A stretch of DNA of 7,230 nt from Acidiferrobacteraceae bacterium (GCA_002713825.1 PAUU01000004.1:4806-12035), one strand, 5' to 3'; shown: positions 1-5,931, numbered from the stretch's first letter. Notes: generated from the letters alone by a model not told the origin. Made by a program: numbers and translations.

Positions 1-332
1 ACGGGAATATTCAATGCGTCAACGACTTCCGTCAGCTGATCAACCTGATCAGTGCTTAAAAACTGGGCTTCATCGACAAGAATACAGTGGATCGGCTGGG
101 CCTCGGATGCGTTCTTAACCAGGTCCAGCAAATTGATGCTGGTATCCACATCCACGGCCTCTGCTTCAAGACCGATGCGTGAGCGCACCCGGTTTTCACC
201 AGAGCGACTGTCGATCCGGGGTTTGATCACGAGTGTATTCATGCCCCGCTCAGCGTAATTATGGCGAGACTGCAGAAGGTTAGTCGTCTTGCCGGCGTTC
301 ATTGCCGAGTAGTAAAAGTAGAGTTTGGCCAC
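1..332 (-). CDS. tdk: Thymidine kinase, N-terminal part (cut by left window edge)
   Basis: Thymidine kinase phosphorylates thymidine to dTMP with ATP in the cytosolic pyrimidine salvage pathway. The minus strand reads VAKLYFYYSAMNAGKTT from a GTG at 332-330. This contains the type II thymidine kinase P-loop (SAMNAGKTT, residues 9-17). A Walker B-like segment VDEAQFL follows at about residues 86-92, where E. coli Tdk has DECQFL. The segments NYAERGM, SRIGL and IHCILVDE also match the E. coli protein closely. About 110 residues are visible. The C-terminal zinc-binding and lasso regions, including the thymidine-binding loop, lie outside the window. GTG is chosen as the start because it places the family's usual M-A-x-L-Y-F-Y-Y beginning exactly. 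No in-frame ATG lies nearby upstream, and I see no good Shine-Dalgarno sequence. The family call is very secure; the start is fairly secure. Confidence 0.95.
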   Translation of the reverse strand, partial: MAKLYFYYSAMNAGKTTNLLQSRHNYAERGMNTLVIKPRIDSRSGENRVRSRIGLEAEAVDVDTSINLLDLVKNASEAQPIHCILVDEAQFLSTDQVDQLTEVVDALNIP

Positions 333-361
333 CCAAAATCCAGGCAGTATCCGAAACCCAC

Positions 362-392
362 ATTGTAGGGTATCAACGACCCAGGCCTTCAA
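362..392 (-). promoter_or_regulatory. Possible tdk promoter
   Basis: On the minus strand a -10-like TACAAT (367-362, five of six consensus bases) lies about 30 bases upstream of the tdk GTG. A TTGAAG (392-387) lies 19 bases further upstream as a possible -35. The spacing is longer than the ideal 17, so this is only a candidate. It is the best sigma-70-like element I found in front of tdk. Confidence 0.3.
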
Positions 393-654
393 CGGCGATA
401 CCGTTGCCTTAGGCTACGGGATTACGCATCGTGATCTGTACTGGTTCGCTGGGAAATTTCCAGGCGCTGTCATGAATACTTCTTCTCTCTCACCAAAAAG
501 GGAGCAGCCAATGGGTAGGTCTGTGAGGTTCGCCAAAATGATGGTGGCCATCACAAAAAGGGCCAGAAAGTTGGTAAAAACTGACTTGTATTGTCTTCAA
601 TAACGGCTTCTTCGCTACTGATATACTTGTTTTTGAAGAATCGTCAGACCCGTG

Positions 655-684
655 TTGAGAAGCCCGTTTCCAAAAAAATATAGA
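655..684 (+). promoter_or_regulatory. Possible promoter of the fadL-like gene
   Basis: TTGAGA (655-660) and TATAGA (679-684) are separated by 18 bases. They form the best sigma-70-like pair upstream of the porin gene, with four of six matches in each hexamer. An A-tract lies just before the -10. The implied leader is about 75 bases. I did not find a clear FadR or CRP operator in the region. Confidence 0.3.
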
Positions 685-754
685 TCGAGAGGTGTCTGGC
701 TTTATGGGTGACGTGCTTTTGACCACGAAATATCCTGAATAAAACAGTTACGCA

Positions 755-763
755 GGGGAGGAG
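755..763 (+). promoter_or_regulatory. Strong ribosome binding site of the fadL-like gene
   Basis: The purine run GGGGAGGAG contains GGAGG, which ends five bases before the ATG at 767. This is the strongest Shine-Dalgarno sequence in the window and fixes the start of the porin gene. It suggests efficient translation. Confidence 0.8.
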
Positions 764-766
764 ATA

Positions 767-1849
767 ATGATTTTTAGAATCACGTTGTCCGCAGCAATGG
801 TGGTCTTCCATTCGATCGCATTCGCCGGCGGACTCGATCGTTCGGGACAACCCTTAGACGCATTATTTCATGAAGGCGGCTACGCAGAATTTTCTCTTGG
901 ATCCGTCGACCCCTCTATATCGGGATCGGTTGTTGGTCAAGAATCCGGTGATATGGCAGACAGCTACACTCAGGTCGGAGCTGCGTATAAATCAGACCTT
1001 ACTGATAAGTGGTCGCTTGCGCTGATTTATGATCAGCCGTACGGCGGAAATGTTAAATATCCGACCGGCACCACCTATCCGTTTACCGGCTCTACTGCAG
1101 TCCTGAAATCAAACGGACTCACCGTGATTCCTCGTTTTCAGATTTCCGAACGATTCTCAGTATATGGTGGCGTTAGAGGACAAACGATCAATGCAAATAT
1201 TGGTATTCCCGCCGTTAGCAATTACAGTGGGACAGCGAGACAAGACGAAGGTTTCGGTTACGTGTTAGGCGCATCCGTTGAGAACCCTGAGATTGGGTTA
1301 CTTATTCACCTGACGTATGGATCTGCCATTGAACATGAGAACCAGACGACGGAAACCTCTGCGGCTTTAGGCGCAACGCCCGACTCGATCACCATTCTTG
1401 AAACACCGCAATCGGTTAACTTCAATTTTCGGACCGGTGTAGCCGCCAATACACTGGTATTTGGTGGTATTCGCTGGGTTAATTGGTCTGACTTTGCGAT
1501 TACACCTAGGGATTACAAGTTGATCACAAAACAATCCATTCTTTCCTACGAAAACGATGTCAACACATTCAGTCTTGGTGTCGCTCGCCGTCTCGACCCA
1601 AGCTTAGTAATGTCTTTTTCGGTCGGTTACGAGGCAAGCGAAGGAGGATTGGTCTCCAATCTGGGCCCGACTGATGGCCGCACTGGCCTTACACTCGGAC
1701 TTCGGTATGAAACCGGAAATACGGTCATCTCTGGAGGCCTGAACTACACAATGGCAGGCGATGCAAAAACCAACGCAGTCATTGGCACCTCAAACTTTGA
1801 AGACAACGATGCAATAGGCGTTGGAATCAAGGTGGGGGTTAGGTTTTAG
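767..1849 (+). CDS. FadL/OmpP1/TodX-family outer-membrane channel
   Basis: This is probably an outer-membrane beta-barrel that lets long-chain fatty acids or other hydrophobic compounds cross the outer membrane. The 360-residue product starts with a signal peptide (basic residue R4, hydrophobic core, likely cleavage after SIAFA at residue 20). The mature protein begins GGLDRSGQ. It then shows alternating aromatic and small residues typical of barrel strands. The final residues VGVRF end in the phenylalanine expected of a BAM substrate. The N-terminal GGLDRSGQ...LFHEGGYAEFSLGSVDPSISG and the segment YDQPYGGNVKYPTGT resemble FadL-family proteins annotated in Rhodobacterales and marine gammaproteobacteria. 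It is shorter than E. coli FadL (about 446 residues). The gene is closer to 50% G+C than its downstream neighbours. The actual substrate cannot be read from sequence. Confidence 0.85.
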   Translation: MIFRITLSAAMVVFHSIAFAGGLDRSGQPLDALFHEGGYAEFSLGSVDPSISGSVVGQESGDMADSYTQVGAAYKSDLTDKWSLALIYDQPYGGNVKYPTGTTYPFTGSTAVLKSNGLTVIPRFQISERFSVYGGVRGQTINANIGIPAVSNYSGTARQDEGFGYVLGASVENPEIGLLIHLTYGSAIEHENQTTETSAALGATPDSITILETPQSVNFNFRTGVAANTLVFGGIRWVNWSDFAITPRDYKLITKQSILSYENDVNTFSLGVARRLDPSLVMSFSVGYEASEGGLVSNLGPTDGRTGLTLGLRYETGNTVISGGLNYTMAGDAKTNAVIGTSNFEDNDAIGVGIKVGVRF

Positions 1850-1862
1850 CCCTCAGAAATAA

Positions 1863-1964
1863 TGGCCAATTAACAATGTAAAAATTGACCGGCTAGATGA
1901 GATCTATGCGCTCGCCCATGAAGCCCTGCTGGGCGCGGGCGCCAATGAAGAGCAAGCCGACGCG
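1863..1964 (+). other. Coding-like N-terminal extension of the Ldh_2 reductase without a normal start codon
   Basis: In frame with the reductase these bases encode ...INNVKIDRLDEIYALA, then HEALLGAGANEEQADAVA, joining straight into the conserved N(V)VTRAERDGSHSHG. This looks like the first helix of Ldh_2 proteins, so it is probably real protein. The only candidate starts in frame are ATT codons (1869 and 1884) and CTG codons; the frame is closed by TAA at 1860. In another frame ATGGCCAATTAA (1862-1873) gives M-A-N-stop. Removing one T from AATT would yield M-A-N-N-N-V-K-I-D-R-L in frame. That fits a one-base insertion, or a sequencing error, near the start. No Shine-Dalgarno sequence is visible in front of it. 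Confidence 0.6.
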
Positions 1965-2876
1965 GTGGCGAATGTCGTCACGCGTGCAGAACGCGATGGC
2001 TCACACTCTCACGGTCTTTTTCGCATCCCCGGATACGTCGCCTCGCTTCGAAGTGGCAAAGTAAAAGGCGATGCAGATCCAACACTGTCAAAGCGATCGC
2101 CCGTGGTGCTGCACTGCGACGGGGATCTGGGATACGCGCCCTTGGCGCACCGGCGCTCGCTGACGGCACTCGCCGAAGCGGCTAAAGAAAACGGGCTGGC
2201 CACCCTGTCTTTAACTCGAACGCATCATTTCGCGGCCCTTTGGCCCGAAACCGAAACCCTGGGCCAGCATGGGCTCGTCGCCATGGCCTGCGTTTCCTAT
2301 ATGCCAAGTGTGGCCCCTTACGGCGCGTCCCAGGCGTTATATGGCACAAACCCTTTTTCCTTCGCCTGGCCGCGGGCGGGCGGCGCACCCCTGGTCTTCG
2401 ATATGGCTACCGCGGCGATGGCCATGGGAGATGTGCAGATCGCGGCCCGCGATGGCCACAAGGTACCTCCTGGCACCGGGCTCAACGCCGACGGCGCCCC
2501 TACGACCGATCCCAAAGAAATTATCAAGGGCGTCCTGCTGCCTTTTGGCGGCTACAAAGGCTCCCACATCGCGATGATGATTGAACTCTTGGCCGGTCCC
2601 CTGGTTGGAGAAACTGCGAGTTACGCTTCCAAGAGCCGCGACAGCGGTGACGGAGGGCCGCCCCAGGGGGGCGAATTCATTCTGGCGATGAACCCCGACC
2701 TGCTTTCAGGCGCTGATTGGAAAGCCGAGAGCGAGGCTTTTCTAGCAAAACTTGACGCCCTGGAAGGCGTGCGTTTACCGGCCGAACGGCGCTACGCGAA
2801 CCGACAGGACGCCGGAGTCCGAGAGATCAACAGCGAACTTCTGGAAAAGATCCGGGCGACACTGTCGCCCGGATAA
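1965..2876 (+). CDS. Ldh_2-family NAD(P)H-dependent reductase (DpkA/LhpD-like), start codon unclear
   Basis: This belongs to the malate/L-lactate dehydrogenase 2 (Ldh_2) family. That family includes delta-1-piperideine-2-carboxylate and delta-1-pyrroline-2-carboxylate reductases of lysine and hydroxyproline catabolism. Numbering from the GTG at 1965, it has SHG with the likely catalytic histidine (15-17), RTHHFA (85-90), YGTNPFSFAWPR (126-137), VFDMAT (144-149), GDVQIAARDG (155-164) and PFGGYKGS (193-200). The GTNP...FAWPR and PFGGYKG pattern is closest to the DpkA-like branch, so an imino-acid reductase is favoured over a malate or lactate enzyme. From GTG the protein has 303 residues, short for a family of about 330-350. 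The frame stays open upstream to 1863 and encodes plausible N-terminal helix sequence without any ATG, GTG or TTG. The gene may therefore use a rare start, carry a frameshift, or be 5'-damaged. Confidence 0.8.
   Translation: MANVVTRAERDGSHSHGLFRIPGYVASLRSGKVKGDADPTLSKRSPVVLHCDGDLGYAPLAHRRSLTALAEAAKENGLATLSLTRTHHFAALWPETETLGQHGLVAMACVSYMPSVAPYGASQALYGTNPFSFAWPRAGGAPLVFDMATAAMAMGDVQIAARDGHKVPPGTGLNADGAPTTDPKEIIKGVLLPFGGYKGSHIAMMIELLAGPLVGETASYASKSRDSGDGGPPQGGEFILAMNPDLLSGADWKAESEAFLAKLDALEGVRLPAERRYANRQDAGVREINSELLEKIRATLSPG
2850..2874. repeat. Perfect 12-bp inverted repeat overlapping the reductase stop codon
   Basis: ATCCGGGCGACA (2850-2861), one central C, and TGTCGCCCGGAT (2863-2874) are perfect reverse complements. 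As RNA they would fold into a very stable GC-rich hairpin with a small loop. It codes for the last residues of the reductase and reaches into its TAA. On the plus strand no T-run follows. Read from the minus strand, the stem is followed directly by CTTTTCC, so it could act as a weak terminator for the converging lipoprotein gene that ends about 60 bases away. Confidence 0.7.
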
Positions 2877-2933
2877 CCCGAATTGCTCTAAAAGCGCACC
2901 AGCTTGATGAGGTTATTCAGGCTTTCTAACGGC

Positions 2934-3605
2934 TCAGGGCCATACGACGGGTACGATGTTCGTTCTCGCCTGGAAGTTATTCAGGTTGGCACCGCGCGCG
3001 ATTGAAGACACCATGAAGTAGTAGGTCTCACCCGAAACCGGATCCCAACTATTGAGCGGCGGCTGCTTGATGTGTCCCCCTTCAACGGAACTTTTGTTCT
3101 TACAGGTGCCGTTGGGTACCATCCACTCCCAGGTGCCTCCATACCAGGCTCCGTTTCGGTAGACGAACACCCATGGATTGGCATTCACATCAATGTTGTA
3201 TTCGCCCGAACGGTGCGGGATCGATGCCGTCGGCCACGTCGCGGATCCGGCGAACTCCAGGCAGATCAAGCCTGCACCAAGATTGACTTTGAGACTGTCC
3301 GTCACTGGCCAGCCTGACACGTTAGTATGCAGCCAGTTGACCTTGCTTAACTCAAATTCCTGCTGACCTCCCAGCGTGATGGCCACATCGCTTGTCCCCT
3401 GCGTTGATCCGGGGTTGTCCGTACTTGTGGCGGTAGTCGTACTGGCATCGGCGGTCGTCGTTGTATTAGCACTGTCATCAACCACGCCCGACGAGGACTT
3501 GCTGGCAGTGCAATCAAAAGGCCAGCACCAGCCATCGGAGCAACCGCTCAGGGGAAGCGCAATCGCCATCAGCACACCAGCACGAATCAATATTTTTTTC
3601 ATCAT
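2934..3605 (-). CDS. Predicted outer-membrane lipoprotein of unknown function
   Basis: The product is an exported lipoprotein of 223 residues. It starts MMKKILIRAGVLMAIALPLSG and then the lipid-anchored cysteine (lipobox LSGC, Cys22). The next residue is serine, so outer-membrane sorting by Lol is expected. A short SDGWCWPFDC segment follows, with two more cysteines that could pair. Next comes a Ser/Thr/Asp-rich linker of about 40 residues, then a compact C-terminal domain of about 145 residues. That domain is rich in aromatic residues: KVNWLHTNVSGWPVTDSL, ICLEFAGSATWP, NPWVFVYRNGAWYGGTWEWM, GTCKNKSS, and the end NIVPVVWP. It may be a surface beta-sandwich, but I do not recognise a named family. 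The frame is open to an ATG at 3662. I prefer 3605 because a perfect TATAAT lies at 3651-3646, inside the longer version, and GTGGA lies seven bases before 3605. Confidence 0.8.
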   Translation of the reverse strand: MMKKILIRAGVLMAIALPLSGCSDGWCWPFDCTASKSSSGVVDDSANTTTTADASTTTATSTDNPGSTQGTSDVAITLGGQQEFELSKVNWLHTNVSGWPVTDSLKVNLGAGLICLEFAGSATWPTASIPHRSGEYNIDVNANPWVFVYRNGAWYGGTWEWMVPNGTCKNKSSVEGGHIKQPPLNSWDPVSGETYYFMVSSIARGANLNNFQARTNIVPVVWP

Positions 3606-3614
3606 TTTTACATC

Positions 3615-3632
3615 CACAAAGAAGTCTTTGTG
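3615..3632 (-). promoter_or_regulatory. 5'-UTR hairpin in front of the lipoprotein start
   Basis: CACAAAG, a four-base loop (ACTT on the minus strand) and CTTTGTG form a perfect 7-bp stem. It sits between the expected transcription start (about 3640) and the weak Shine-Dalgarno GGA, almost at the mRNA 5' end. Such hairpins can protect mRNA from decay. This one could also partly hide the ribosome binding site, since the stem ends in the G next to GGA. Confidence 0.5.
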
Positions 3633-3645
3633 TCTTGACGTTTTC

Positions 3646-3651
3646 ATTATA
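3646..3651 (-). promoter_or_regulatory. -10 element of the lipoprotein promoter (perfect TATAAT)
   Basis: The minus strand reads GTTATAATGAAAA, a perfect -10 hexamer. No recognisable -35 is present at 16-18 bases upstream, as expected of an activator-dependent promoter. The predicted start of transcription is about 3639-3640. That gives a leader of about 35 bases to the ATG at 3605 and places the CRP-type site near -61.5. Confidence 0.6.
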
Positions 3652-3692
3652 ACTTGGCACACCAGTAGGGTATGAAAGTAACTTTTCGATTA

Positions 3693-3710
3693 ATGTGACG
3701 GTTATCACAT
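3693..3710 (-). promoter_or_regulatory. CRP-type operator (TGTGA-N6-TCACA)
   Basis: ATGTGA-CGGTTA-TCACAT is a perfect palindrome apart from the six-base centre. It matches the CRP consensus TGTGA-N6-TCACA in all ten core bases. It lies in the spacer between the MttB-homologue stop (3739) and the lipoprotein gene. Its centre (3701.5) is about 61-62 bases upstream of the start predicted from TATAAT at 3651-3646, the class I activating position known from lac. CRP, or its relative Vfr, is the natural regulator; FNR prefers TTGAT-N4-ATCAA. Confidence 0.75.
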
Positions 3711-3738
3711 GGGGAGCAAAAAACACTGTGTCTTTAAG

Positions 3739-5307
3739 CTAAAAGTCGGTTGGGGCGCCGCCCTCGCGTTTTCGGCGTTCGACAAAATCCTCTAGCTCAT
3801 CACGAGTTGCCACATCCATAGGCGGCGCTTCAAACCGGGCCAGGATGTCTTTGAAAATCCTGTTGGCGCGCTCGGGAGTCTGGATACTGCCCGCCTGCTC
3901 CCAGCTTTCGAAATTGCTCCAGTCAGAAAGAAAAGGGCTGTAGAACGCCGTCTTGTATCGTTGCTGCGTATGATCCGCGCCAAGAAAATGGCCAGAAGGG
4001 CCAACGTCTTTAATCGCTTCAAGCGCAAGGTCCTCTTCAGTAACGCCAACGGGCTGATGGTAATGCGCAAACTGCTGAAGCATCTCACAATCAATCACAA
4101 ACTTTTCGAAACTTGCACAAAGGCCGCCTTCCATCCATCCTGCTGCGTGATAGATGATGTTGGCGTTAGCGCTCGAGCACGCCCATAACGAAGAAGCGCT
4201 TTCCCAGGTGGCCTGCGCATCCACGCAGTTGGTTGCGTTGGCGTTGGAGGCACGCCAGGGCAGTCCATAGTAACGCGCCATTTGCCCCGACATCTGCGTG
4301 GCGCGACAGTACTCGGGAGTTCCAAAGGCGGGCGCGCCGGACTTCATGTCCACGTTCGAGGTAAAGGAGCCATACGCCACGGGGGCTCCCGGGCGGACCA
4401 GTTGCAACAGCACAATCGCAGCAAGGCATTCTGCTGTCTGCTGGGCGATCGCGCCGGCGAGCGTTATGGGCGCCATCGCCCCAGCAAGCGTGAACGGCGT
4501 GACGATGACCAACTGGTTTTGTCGCGCAAGGCGCATGGCGCCGTCGAGCATGGGCCAATCGTGCTTGAGCGGAGAAGACGAATTGATATTGGTAAACATC
4601 CGAGGCGCTTGCGCAAAACCGGTTTCATCCAGACTATCGGCGATGCGTACCATCGCCATTGCGTCCTCAACACGCTCTACGCCCAGTGAGTAGGCATGTA
4701 CCAGCTTGTCTGTCAGCGTCAGCATGTCGAACAGGCAATCGAGGTGGCGGACGGACGGATGCAGGTCGACAGGCTCAACGGGATAACCGCCAACAAAATG
4801 CAGGCAGTTGAAGCTCTGGGTCAGTTTCAAGAGATTCTGGTAGTCCGCACGGTTACCGACGCGCCGGCCACGATCCAGATCGGAGACATTCGGCGGGCTC
4901 GAGACCTGACAGAACGCCGCATAAGACTCACCGAACACAAGCTCACGCTCTTTATTGCGGGGGGTCATCACGATGCGATGAGGTGCTTTGGCAACCTCTT
5001 GCATCACAAGCCCGCGATCCATCCTGACCGTTGGAGAGTCATCGCGAACCTCACAGCCCGCCTGTTTGAGAATCTCACGGGCGCCCTCATGCAAAAAATC
5101 GATGCCAATCTCTTCGAGGATCTGCATGGCGGCGCTATGGATCCGCTCGACGCCTTGTGCATCCAACGGTTCTGTTGGTGCGTCGACATATTTCGGCTGG
5201 CCCCATGGAGACTGGGAAAACCTTACCGGCGTGGGCCGCTCTTTGCGTGCTCTTTTTCGGCGTCCTGTCCCGGCCGGCCCGTCGGAAGATAAAAGATTTG
5301 TATTCAT
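3739..5307 (-). CDS. MttB/COG5598-family corrinoid methyltransferase homologue (non-pyrrolysine)
   Basis: This 522-residue protein belongs to the trimethylamine:corrinoid methyltransferase (MttB) family. Family members transfer a methyl group from a quaternary or tertiary amine to a corrinoid protein; the TIM-barrel fold is known for the family. Signature stretches are NSSSPLKHD (242-250), YGSFTSNVDMKSGAPAFGTPEY (312-333), GQMARYYGLPWRASNANATN (341-360), AGWMEGGLCASFEKF (389-403), VGPSGHFLGADHTQQRY (435-451) and SDWSNFESWE (461-470). The frame is uninterrupted over the family's usual length, so it lacks the amber-encoded pyrrolysine of methanogen MttB. It belongs to the broad non-Pyl group that includes the glycine betaine enzyme MtgB. 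The N-terminus has a basic stretch (RRKRARKER, 16-24). No corrinoid protein, reductive activase or BCCT transporter is visible nearby, so substrate and methyl acceptor are unknown. The Shine-Dalgarno (CCAGG) is weak. Confidence 0.88.
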   Translation of the reverse strand: MNTNLLSSDGPAGTGRRKRARKERPTPVRFSQSPWGQPKYVDAPTEPLDAQGVERIHSAAMQILEEIGIDFLHEGAREILKQAGCEVRDDSPTVRMDRGLVMQEVAKAPHRIVMTPRNKERELVFGESYAAFCQVSSPPNVSDLDRGRRVGNRADYQNLLKLTQSFNCLHFVGGYPVEPVDLHPSVRHLDCLFDMLTLTDKLVHAYSLGVERVEDAMAMVRIADSLDETGFAQAPRMFTNINSSSPLKHDWPMLDGAMRLARQNQLVIVTPFTLAGAMAPITLAGAIAQQTAECLAAIVLLQLVRPGAPVAYGSFTSNVDMKSGAPAFGTPEYCRATQMSGQMARYYGLPWRASNANATNCVDAQATWESASSLWACSSANANIIYHAAGWMEGGLCASFEKFVIDCEMLQQFAHYHQPVGVTEEDLALEAIKDVGPSGHFLGADHTQQRYKTAFYSPFLSDWSNFESWEQAGSIQTPERANRIFKDILARFEAPPMDVATRDELEDFVERRKREGGAPTDF

Positions 5308-5411
5308 TGCCTGGATACCGTCACACTCTTAGGGTAACTATCAAACCACCGGCAACGGCAGAGCAATACGCCTTAACGACACAAAGCATCGCTGAAAAGA
5401 CTTCTGGGCTA

Positions 5412-5427
5412 CGGTCAGTCATGACCG
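5412..5427. repeat. Inverted repeat in the divergent spacer upstream of the MttB homologue
   Basis: CGGTCA, loop GTCA, TGACCG is a perfect 6-bp inverted repeat that also contains the 8-base palindrome GTCATGAC. It lies about 105 bases upstream of the MttB-homologue start and about 150 bases upstream of the small secreted protein gene. It could be an operator shared by the two, or chance. A longer-looped repeat (AGCGAAAA at 5454-5461, TTTTCGCT at 5482-5489) lies in the same spacer. No terminator-like T-tract follows either. Confidence 0.3.
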
Positions 5428-5536
5428 GTTTTGGCGAAGGCAGTGAAAAAAGCAGCGAAAATGATGGCGCAAACACGATGTTTTTCGCTCAGCGCGTCGG
5501 GGCCGTAACCAAGCAAAATCCCCGATGATGTCGGTG

Positions 5537-5545
5537 TGTTATACA
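5537..5545 (+). promoter_or_regulatory. Possible extended -10 promoter of the small secreted protein gene
   Basis: TGTTATACA resembles an extended -10 (TGn plus TATACA, four of six hexamer matches). It lies about 35 bases before the ATG at 5581. No -35 is seen at the usual distance. This is only the best local candidate. Confidence 0.25.
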
Positions 5546-5580
5546 CGGGTCAGGCAAACACTCACGGTAAGGGTAAAGAA

Positions 5581-5904
5581 ATGAACAAACCGCTCGCGCT
5601 GCTCTTTGGACTCACGCTGTTGCTCTCATCAGCTCACGCTCAAATTACAAGCGAGTCCTTTTTGTTTGAGGTTTTCGATGGGTGTATTGAGGAGCCCATG
5701 GAAGATACCGCGCTCGGGGCGCAACTTGAATACTGTGCGTGCTTTACCAATCTCATGTCGAAAGAGATGACGCTGGAAGAGGCAACCATGCTCAGTCTCG
5801 ACATCATGGCCGCAGATGATGACGAGCAGGGCGAAAAAGTCCTGCTGGCAAATGAAAAAGCGAGAAAGCTAATCGCGCAGTGCATGCCCCGCCTTTATGA
5901 CTAA
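5581..5904 (+). CDS. Small secreted four-cysteine protein of unknown function
   Basis: A 107-residue protein with a clear Sec signal peptide (MNKP, hydrophobic core LALLFGLTLLL, cleavage after SSAHA at residue 20). The mature part of about 87 residues is acidic. It carries four cysteines, Cys35, Cys52, Cys54 and Cys101, arranged C-x16-C-x-C-x46-C, enough for two disulfides in the periplasm. The YCACF segment followed by a helical, glutamate-rich stretch resembles small hypothetical periplasmic proteins of Proteobacteria, but I cannot name a family. ATG 5581 is preferred over the in-frame GTG at 5536. It directly begins the signal peptide and has TAAGGG seven bases upstream. The gene runs divergently from the MttB homologue and converges on moaB, with 27 bases between stops. 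It has no CxxCH haem motif. Confidence 0.75.
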   Translation: MNKPLALLFGLTLLLSSAHAQITSESFLFEVFDGCIEEPMEDTALGAQLEYCACFTNLMSKEMTLEEATMLSLDIMAADDDEQGEKVLLANEKARKLIAQCMPRLYD

Positions 5905-5931
5905 AGACCAATCGATATCGGTCGCCGCCCG

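Larger units (their letters stand above)
333..766. other. Divergent intergenic region between tdk and the fadL-like gene
   Basis: This stretch of about 430 bases is AT-richer than the right half of the window. It separates two divergent genes and probably carries both promoters. Open frames in it look random, with no recognisable domain. One 30-codon frame (511-603, plus strand) begins MGRSVRFAKMM and is strongly basic. It has an AAGGGAG purine run about eight bases before its ATG, but nothing else supports it as a gene. A small perfect inverted repeat (CAACGG, 5-base loop, CCGTTG; 390-406) is present without a T-tract. Confidence 0.5.

Noticed and set aside
2240..2584. Long alternative frames within the GC-rich reductase gene
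   Set aside because: High G+C makes long shadow frames; the reductase frame carries all conserved family motifs and the others carry none.
3654..3662. Upstream ATG at 3662 as start of the lipoprotein
   Set aside because: It would put 19 charged residues before the signal peptide, and the perfect TATAAT and the leader hairpin would then lie inside the coding region.
3711..3741. Terminator after the MttB homologue (GTGTTTTTT on the minus strand)
   Set aside because: There is a T-run, but the preceding sequence folds only as a 4-bp stem with a one-base loop, which is too weak to call.
4282..4693. Plus-strand frames of about 130 codons opposite the MttB homologue
   Set aside because: They are antisense to the conserved core of the MttB homologue and have no recognisable protein features.
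5308..5326. Second CRP-like site in front of the MttB homologue (TGTGACGGTATCC on the minus strand)
   Set aside because: Only one half-site TGTGA is present. The other half reads CCAGG instead of TCACA, and it lies directly before the start codon, where it could not activate.
5157..5528. Plus-strand open frame of 123 codons across the MttB-homologue start and the spacer
   Set aside because: It overlaps the N-terminal coding part of the MttB homologue on the other strand, has no family-like motif, and its second half lies in the non-coding spacer.
5906..5923. Bidirectional terminator between the small secreted protein gene and moaB
   Set aside because: The inverted repeat around GACC...GGTC is interrupted and short, and no T-run follows on either strand.
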